From NCBI RefSeq assembly GCF_000732725.1, contig NZ_JPNB01000001.1, positions 2,108,001 through 2,172,000 of the forward strand: a DNA stretch of 64,000 bases, written 5' to 3'. Source of the stretch: Kineothrix alysoides. GTDB taxonomy: Bacteria; Bacillota; Clostridia; Lachnospirales; Lachnospiraceae. Below the pieces are notes generated by a model, which was given only the letters and a program-made list of their open reading frames with translations, was not told where the DNA came from and did no database searches. Positions 58,907-64,000 of this stretch are shown in pieces. A program made the position numbers and the translations under genes. The first letter of the stretch is position 1. Every line of letters begins with the position of its first letter.

Positions 58907-58984
58907 GACATTTCTCCTATCGTGAATCAGCGTTTTCACTGCGCAGAATAACTTCCCTATTTCCGCCTGCACCAATGTGAACCT

Positions 58985-59680
58985 TTATAAGTTCTCATAC
59001 GGCTCGATAATTTTTCTGTATATTGCAGGAAAGATGCTGCCGCATACCGCAAGCTGGGTCACCGCAAAGCATCCGAGCAAAGGGAATACTATGGATACCG
59101 GAAAAAACAGCCACAGCATTCCCCACAGGAACAAAACGCTCAAAAGTGCACAAAATCCAGATTTCCACTCACATACCATTAAAATCAATGCATTTTTTAT
59201 GATATGGCGGCTCGACAAATCAAACGCCGCCAATAGCATAAAACAAAAGTTACCAAAAAGCACCGCCAACGCCAGACATACAAGAGCGACCGTCCTAACA
59301 AAAAAAGTCTGCTCCCCATTCTGAAATCCACCTGATATCAAGAGAAGATAACTGCCATAGAAGAGCAAAAGCAAAGAAGGGATTCCTATCGGAATGCTTT
59401 TTATAAGCTGTGAACGGAATTCCCGGAAAAAATCCATAAATTCAAAGCCATATCCGTCCTTATACATTTTTATCAGATATCGATTGAGCCCGCACAAAGC
59501 TGCCGGGATCGTAATGATAGGTATAGAACATAATACAAAAAAAAGGTTTACAAGAAAAAGCTTCCCTGAATAATTCCAGATGAAGTAAAGCACTCTTTTA
59601 AAGCCTGTTTTTGGAGTTTCTTTTACATTTTCCCTGTTATTTCCAAGATACCAATCCGTAATACTTTTACTAATCTGCAT
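58985..59680 (-). CDS. DUF624 (YesL-like) membrane protein
   Basis: About 231 residues with five or so membrane helices. The family fingerprint is LYFIWNYSGKLFLVNLFFVL, SIPIITIPAALCGLNRYLIK and FFREFRSQLIKSIPIG. DUF624 proteins accompany sugar ABC transporters of the CUT1 type (as YesL beside YesPQ) but their role is unknown. The ATG at 59680 has GGGTG 5 nt upstream; an in-frame ATG at 59701 would add seven residues. It follows the permease gene within 30 bp, so it is in the same operon. Confidence 0.85.
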   Translation of the reverse strand: MQISKSITDWYLGNNRENVKETPKTGFKRVLYFIWNYSGKLFLVNLFFVLCSIPIITIPAALCGLNRYLIKMYKDGYGFEFMDFFREFRSQLIKSIPIGIPSLLLLFYGSYLLLISGGFQNGEQTFFVRTVALVCLALAVLFGNFCFMLLAAFDLSSRHIIKNALILMVCEWKSGFCALLSVLFLWGMLWLFFPVSIVFPLLGCFAVTQLAVCGSIFPAIYRKIIEPYENL

Positions 59681-59705
59681 TTTGCACCCATACCCTTTCA
59701 TAACC

Positions 59706-60566
59706 TTAATTCTTCATTCCCGTCAATACGATACCTTCCACAAAGCTCTTCTGTCCCAAAATATAAATAACGATACCCGGTGCAATTGTCATACAGGTTG
59801 CCGCCATCGCGAGATTCCACTTTGTCCCGAAAGAGCCGGTAAAATTGGTGAGTCCAATGGCAAAGGTCATCTTTTCCATATCGTTAATATAAATCATCTG
59901 CTGAAGCAAATCGTTCCAAATTTGAATAAATAACATCATTCCCACCACAACAATTGCCGGTTTTATCGATGGTACCAAAATCGTCCATAAGGTGCGCATC
60001 CTCGATGCACCGTCAATCGCTGCCGCCTCGTCCAGTTCCCTCGGTATGGTCATCAAGAACTGGCGGATAAGAAAAATATTGAAGAAGCCACCGCCGGTCA
60101 AATAAGGAAGAATCAACGGCCAATAGGTTCCCCCCAAGCCGAGTCCCTGCGTCCAGAATACATACAGGGGAATAAGCGTTACCATTCCCGGAAGCAGGAT
60201 GGTTCCTACACAAAGATTAAATATCAGCTTTTTACCTTTAAAACGAAGTCTCGCGAACGCATATCCGCAGAAAACCGCCGTAATGGTTCCTGCGCTTACC
60301 GCCGGAATGATTATAGTAAAGGTATTCTTAAAATATTTCCAGTAAAGAAAACTCTTCAGTGCATCCGTATAATTCGACCACTTCCATTCATGAGGTATGA
60401 AAGAGGGGGGATAAGCATAGAGCGTTCCGTTGCTCATCAAAGACGAGCGGAATATCCACCAAAGCGGTAACAGCACCAACGCTGAAAGGATAATTACGAC
60501 AAGCAATACGATTCTGTTTACGATTTGTTCCTTTTTCTTTCTGCTTCTTATCGATTTTCCTGCCAT
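59706..60566 (-). CDS. Carbohydrate ABC transporter permease (MalG/CUT1 type)
   Basis: A 286-residue permease with six helices. PLWWIFRSSLMSNGTLYAYP is the typical start, and the EAA loop is ELDEAAAIDGASRMRTLWTI, followed by LVPSIKPAIVVVGMMLFIQI. The C-terminus ends QKSFVEGIVLTGMKN, the MalG-family tail. The ATG at 60566 follows GGAGG and is 2 bp after the stop of the partner permease. No ATPase gene is in the cluster, so a shared MsmX-like ATPase encoded elsewhere is expected. Confidence 0.92.
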   Translation of the reverse strand: MAGKSIRSRKKKEQIVNRIVLLVVIILSALVLLPLWWIFRSSLMSNGTLYAYPPSFIPHEWKWSNYTDALKSFLYWKYFKNTFTIIIPAVSAGTITAVFCGYAFARLRFKGKKLIFNLCVGTILLPGMVTLIPLYVFWTQGLGLGGTYWPLILPYLTGGGFFNIFLIRQFLMTIPRELDEAAAIDGASRMRTLWTILVPSIKPAIVVVGMMLFIQIWNDLLQQMIYINDMEKMTFAIGLTNFTGSFGTKWNLAMAATCMTIAPGIVIYILGQKSFVEGIVLTGMKN

Positions 60567-60567
60567 C

Positions 60568-61488
60568 CTATTCGTCCTCCTCTCCAAAAAGTGCTGTTTT
60601 CTGCGTCGCGAACAATATAATCGTAAAAATTCCTACAAGAACAAAGAAGATTGCTGCATAAGCTGCCGCATATCCCATTTTCTTTTTTACAAACGCATAC
60701 ATATAGATAACATAGGACATGAACATTGAGGCATTCTGAGGTCCTCCGTCCGTTAGCGCTAACGACGGTGTAACTACCTGGAGATTTGTAATCAGCGCTG
60801 TCAGCAGATTGTAGAAAATAATCGGAGAAATGCTGGGAACCGTTACATTCCAAAAACGCTGCCATGCATTGGCTCCGTCAATTTGCGAAGCTTCTATGTA
60901 CACTCTCGGGACATTTTGAAGTCCCGCAAGAAAGATGACAATTAAATTGCCGCTGCACCATATGGCTATCAGTGCCAGCGACGGGAGCACTTGACCGGGA
61001 CTGTTCAAATATTGCTGGGGCGGAAGACCCAGCATGCGGTTCACGAAATTGAATAGACCATAATTCACTTCATACAGCCATTTCCACCCCGTAAATATAC
61101 CGATAGCGGGCAGTAAATAAGGAATGAAGAAAATGGAACGCCATAGTGTCCTTCCTATAATCTTCATATTAAGAAAGATAGCGATTACAAGAGAATATAG
61201 AATGGAACCGACTACCGTAAGCAAGGCAAAAATAACCGTCGCTTTCAACGAATCGAAAAAATACACATCCTTCGTAAAAATACGTATAAAGTTACCCAGT
61301 CCTACGAATTCAGGATCCTTTACGCCGTTCCACTTGAACAGGCTAAGTATAAATACCGCTATCGTCGGCAAATAACTGATGAGAGTCAATCCAAGAAACG
61401 CCGGAATAAGGCAAAGATAAGCAGTCCTTGCCTCGTTTCGGCCAGCCCGCGATCTTTTGCTCTTCTCGGCTCCATATTTTTTATTCAT
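60568..61488 (-). CDS. Carbohydrate ABC transporter permease (MalF/CUT1 type)
   Basis: A 306-residue permease with six or seven helices. It opens with a basic stretch, then AYLCLIPAFLGLTLISYLPT. The EAA loop is VPRVYIEASQIDGANAWQRF, followed by WNVTVPSISPIIFYNLLTAL. LALTDGGPQNASMFMSYVIY is the CUT1 signature of MalF/UgpA types. It lies after an intercistronic hairpin that separates it from the binding-protein gene, and abuts the second permease gene. Confidence 0.92.
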   Translation of the reverse strand: MNKKYGAEKSKRSRAGRNEARTAYLCLIPAFLGLTLISYLPTIAVFILSLFKWNGVKDPEFVGLGNFIRIFTKDVYFFDSLKATVIFALLTVVGSILYSLVIAIFLNMKIIGRTLWRSIFFIPYLLPAIGIFTGWKWLYEVNYGLFNFVNRMLGLPPQQYLNSPGQVLPSLALIAIWCSGNLIVIFLAGLQNVPRVYIEASQIDGANAWQRFWNVTVPSISPIIFYNLLTALITNLQVVTPSLALTDGGPQNASMFMSYVIYMYAFVKKKMGYAAAYAAIFFVLVGIFTIILFATQKTALFGEEDE

Positions 61489-61530
61489 TTAAGCACCTAT
61501 CCTTCCATCCCTGCATTTCTTTCGTTATCA

Positions 61531-61553
61531 CCCGCCGCATATTACGCGGCGGG
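61531..61553 (-). promoter_or_regulatory. Intercistronic GC hairpin between binding protein and permease genes
   Basis: Perfect 8-bp stem CCCGCCGC / GCGGCGGG with a 7-nt loop and no following T run. It begins 13 bp after the binding-protein stop. Such hairpins commonly protect the 3' end of the binding-protein message so that it is made in excess over the permeases. Confidence 0.6.
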
Positions 61554-61565
61554 CAGACAGTTCTG

Positions 61566-63017
61566 CTATTCATTATATTCCGTAAAGATTTCATTTAATT
61601 CTTCCGCGTATTCATCCAATGCTTCCTGCGCGGTCTGATCTCCGGTCCATACGTAGGATAACGCCATAGTAAGCGTGCTGTTGAATTCCTCTGTTCCATT
61701 TACATAATACCACGCGGTAGACTGTGAATTATCTCTCGCATAATCTACAACTGCTGATTGGTACATATCGTGCTCGGGGAAATTCTCATTATTAATCCAT
61801 TTATCGGTAAGTGCCTGATCCGTATACCAGGATTCCAAAATAGGCATCCATGTCCCTGCTTCGATTAATGACCATGAATTCTCTTCCTGATAATACCATT
61901 TCAACCATGTCATAGCTTCTTGCGGGTGTTCTGTCTGAGAAAATACTACATTCGGTCCGCCTGTGCATATAGTCACTTTATTTTGGAAATAAGGAAGAAC
62001 GCCTACGCCATACTCAAACTGTGCATCCGGGCCGAGGAAGGTTCCTACGTTCCACGCTCCGTCCGTAGACATAACCACTTTTTCTGTTCCGAGTGAAGTA
62101 TTCAAAGAATTTGAGGCGTCGCTGACTTCAGGTGCGCAATGATATTTTAAGGATAAATCAGCAATTGCCTGAATTGCATCTGCTGTTTCTTTGGAATTAA
62201 TGGTACATTCCGTACCGTCTGCGTTAAAATATCCGCCGCCGTTTGACAATGCCCATACTTCCATCTGCCATGCCAGCGTATTGATATTGCATCCGTAGAT
62301 TTCAACGTTCTGAGGATCAAAAGCGGGATCCAGTGCATTTTTCCCATTGATATCCAGCGTCAGTGTCTGTGCAATCTTTACGAAGGTATTCCAGTCCCAA
62401 GCCGCATCTGCGGAAGCAGGCGGTGTAAACTCTGCCGGATCGAGATTCTGCTTCTCACATACTTCCTTGAGCAAATCGATGTTATACCACATATTTAAAA
62501 CTTCGTTCGCTGCAGAATAAGCTACCGGCGTGCCCTTGAAGGTAAAGGTAAGGGACTCTAACGGCTTCGCATCTCCTTCGCCGTACATGTCACTTATGTC
62601 GTAGAGCAATCCATTTTCCGCAAAATCCAAAACGCCTGCTTCGCTCATAATACCGGTATCCGGCAATTCCCCTGCCGTAGCCATAGCATTCAGCTTCGTA
62701 ACGTAATTGTCGTGATCAATCTTCAATACTTCTACATAAATTTCATCCTGCTCCGAATTGAATTTATCTGCCACTGCCTGAGTAGCCGCTGTTTCCGTGT
62801 CATTTCCCCACTGCGCATAGGTAATATGTACTTTGCTACCGTCGTCAGCCTTTTCCGCCTTGGGGGCCTCGGCTTTGTCCGTCTCCGCCGCTTCTGTCTG
62901 CGTCGCACTCTCCTGGGTTACTGCGTTTGTCGTTTCCTGGCTGCTTCCGCAGCCTGCCAGCATTGTTCCTGCCAAAATCAGGGACATCGCCAAACTTACT
63001 AGTTGCTTTCTCTTCAT
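61566..63017 (-). CDS. Carbohydrate ABC transporter substrate-binding lipoprotein
   Basis: A 483-residue lipoprotein of the SBP_bac_1 family. The signal peptide has lipobox AGTMLAGCGSS, then a Thr/Ala/Glu-rich tether to about residue 50. The domain has ITYAQWGNDTETAATQAVAD, VLKIDHDNYVTKLNAMATAG, many surface Trp residues typical of sugar binders (NTLAWQMEVWALSNGGGYFN) and MTWLKWYYQEEN. The ATG at 63017 follows GGAGAGGAAACT. It is preceded by the GH127 gene, so an arabinose-containing oligosaccharide is a plausible ligand. Confidence 0.92.
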   Translation of the reverse strand: MKRKQLVSLAMSLILAGTMLAGCGSSQETTNAVTQESATQTEAAETDKAEAPKAEKADDGSKVHITYAQWGNDTETAATQAVADKFNSEQDEIYVEVLKIDHDNYVTKLNAMATAGELPDTGIMSEAGVLDFAENGLLYDISDMYGEGDAKPLESLTFTFKGTPVAYSAANEVLNMWYNIDLLKEVCEKQNLDPAEFTPPASADAAWDWNTFVKIAQTLTLDINGKNALDPAFDPQNVEIYGCNINTLAWQMEVWALSNGGGYFNADGTECTINSKETADAIQAIADLSLKYHCAPEVSDASNSLNTSLGTEKVVMSTDGAWNVGTFLGPDAQFEYGVGVLPYFQNKVTICTGGPNVVFSQTEHPQEAMTWLKWYYQEENSWSLIEAGTWMPILESWYTDQALTDKWINNENFPEHDMYQSAVVDYARDNSQSTAWYYVNGTEEFNSTLTMALSYVWTGDQTAQEALDEYAEELNEIFTEYNE

Positions 63018-63096
63018 AGTTTCCTCTCCTTTAATAATTTGATTTTTATTCCACGGCATTCGTTATTGAATACCGGCATAAACACCCCATTTTGAC

Positions 63097-64000
63097 CTAA
63101 AATTTTACTTTCTGCCACACCAGCATCTCTCCGCTGCCTCGATTATTCCATAAGCAGTACGGAACTGCTTGAAGTTTTGTTTCCCTTAACTCAAACCCCG
63201 GTTCACCATACAGTCCGTCACTTGGAATTCTTTTATTTTCCAGACGGCTCCCCTCATACTCCAGCACCGGTATATCCCCAACCAGCCCCTCCGCCGGCTC
63301 TTTCGGTTCAATCGGTTTGTGTATTTCCACGAACACTCCGGCAAGGTTTCTTCCATTTTCCTTTTCTTCCAAACAGTACACCAAAGGTCCCTTTACCAAG
63401 GCTACCTTTCCGCAGTCCTCGCGAACATTATCGCTGGCCGCCACCCATTTGGCATCTATTCCGAAATAAACCGCAAGTTCATGCTTTCCGGCTTCTCCCG
63501 CCCCGACAATCATATATCCGGCTTCTTTCTCCGGCTCTATCAAATCTCCATCCAAAATCATCTTTACGCTCTTCGCATATTCAGGAACTCTTATCTTTAT
63601 CCGAAGTTCTTTTGTCCCTTCGTTCTCATAGCCGATTCTGACAACACCGTTTTGCAGCAGCTTGGACCCCATCTTCACATGTAAGCTGCCATCTTTTAAA
63701 GCGACCTTGGCCTCTGACGAAATAAACTGATGAATAAACAATGTATTTCCTTCCCTGGCGTAAATATATTGTCCCAAAGATGCCAGCGTTCGAGCCACAT
63801 TGGTCGGACAGCAAGCCACAGAAAACCATTTCTGCCTATTCGCCTTCACGTGGTCCATATAGGTGCGCTTCGTACAAAATTCCGGCACTACCTCCAAAGG
63901 ATTCACATAAAAATAACGGTTGCCTTCTATATTGATTCCCGCAAGAACCGTATTATAGAGCGCTTTCTCGACAATATCGTAATACCTGGCATCCCCCGTC
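63097..64000 (-). CDS. GH127 beta-L-arabinofuranosidase family protein (5' end outside window)
   Basis: The frame is open through the right edge, so only about the last 300 residues are present. It has VEKALYNTVLAGINIEGNRY and then FSVACCPTNVARTLASLGQY, which holds the double Cys of the GH127/DUF1680 zinc-thiolate active site (Cys417/418 in the Bifidobacterium enzyme HypBA1). The rest is beta-rich domains with RIKIRVPEYAKSVKMILDG and a LVKGPLVYCLEEKEN segment. The family removes beta-L-arabinofuranose from plant glycoprotein or other arabinosides. It is the first visible gene of the sugar cluster. Confidence 0.9.
   Translation of the reverse strand, partial: TGDARYYDIVEKALYNTVLAGINIEGNRYFYVNPLEVVPEFCTKRTYMDHVKANRQKWFSVACCPTNVARTLASLGQYIYAREGNTLFIHQFISSEAKVALKDGSLHVKMGSKLLQNGVVRIGYENEGTKELRIKIRVPEYAKSVKMILDGDLIEPEKEAGYMIVGAGEAGKHELAVYFGIDAKWVAASDNVREDCGKVALVKGPLVYCLEEKENGRNLAGVFVEIHKPIEPKEPAEGLVGDIPVLEYEGSRLENKRIPSDGLYGEPGFELRETKLQAVPYCLWNNRGSGEMLVWQKVKF

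Noticed and set aside
1-64000. tRNA or rRNA genes, prophage, plasmid or integrative element signatures
   Set aside because: None recognised: no tRNA-like cloverleaf ends, integrase, relaxase, or phage structural genes were seen.

Overview
The window looks like chromosome from an anaerobic Clostridia member, most likely Lachnospiraceae. This rests on moderate GC, AGGAGG-type ribosome binding sites, an anaerobic (cbi-type) cobalamin pathway, a bile-salt-hydrolase-family enzyme, DUF624/GH127 sugar genes and an IS30-family element. No rRNA, tRNA or CRISPR array was seen. Almost everything is on the minus strand except three plus-strand blocks at 1-2749, 21174-22442 and 23012-24171.

Layout. 1-2749: end of a LytTR response regulator, a GHKL sensor kinase and a permuted papain-fold hydrolase. 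2755-5176: YkgJ-type Cys-cluster protein, a LytTR/DUF3021 regulator pair and an anchored alpha/beta hydrolase. 5324-8005: an 893-residue TetM/EF-G-like GTPase fused to a YacP/Rae1-type NYN nuclease domain. 8358-11809: CofE-like ligase, choloylglycine-hydrolase-family Ntn enzyme and a GH5 enzyme. 11929-20589: a ten-gene minus-strand operon with four Xi-class glutathione-transferase-like paralogs (one frameshifted), two GNAT acetyltransferases, a complete polar amino acid ABC transporter and cysteine synthase. About 20876-22771: an IS30-family element with 21-bp repeat arrays. 23012-24171: DUF6483, XRE regulator and DUF6773-like genes. 24289-29840: sulfur amino acid genes (MalY-type lyase, MetB-type enzyme, HD protein, LysR regulator, MetY). 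30107-33960: an Asp/Tyr-rich lipoprotein and a MalT-like LuxR regulator. 34078-56391: a 24-gene cobalamin operon behind a cobalamin riboswitch. 56780-64000: an arabinoside-type sugar ABC transporter, a truncated GH127 enzyme, DUF624 protein and chemoreceptor.

How the genes work together. The cobalamin operon covers cobalt uptake (CbiMNQO), cobalt insertion (CbiK), the corrin ring methylations and contraction (CbiL, H, F, G, D, JET fusion, C), amidation (CbiA, CbiP), aminopropanol linker (CobD, CbiB) and nucleotide loop assembly (CobU, CobT, CobS, CobC), plus a BtuFCD/FecBCD-like uptake system. The leader ends in a terminator hairpin whose 3' arm also carries the cbiP ribosome binding site.

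The 11.9-29.8 kb region reads as one sulfur-scavenging regulon. A dyad of the form ATAGGTTTT-N3-TATA lies the same distance (about 57 bp) upstream of the -10 hexamers of both the transferase operon and metY, consistent with control by the LysR regulator encoded between them.

Most promising for follow-up: the TetM-Rae1 fusion, which joins a ribosome-binding GTPase to a ribosome-dependent mRNase fold in one chain, and the four-paralog transferase/GNAT/ABC/CysK operon, which could be a thioether or S-conjugate salvage pathway. Both functions are inferred from domains and context only.
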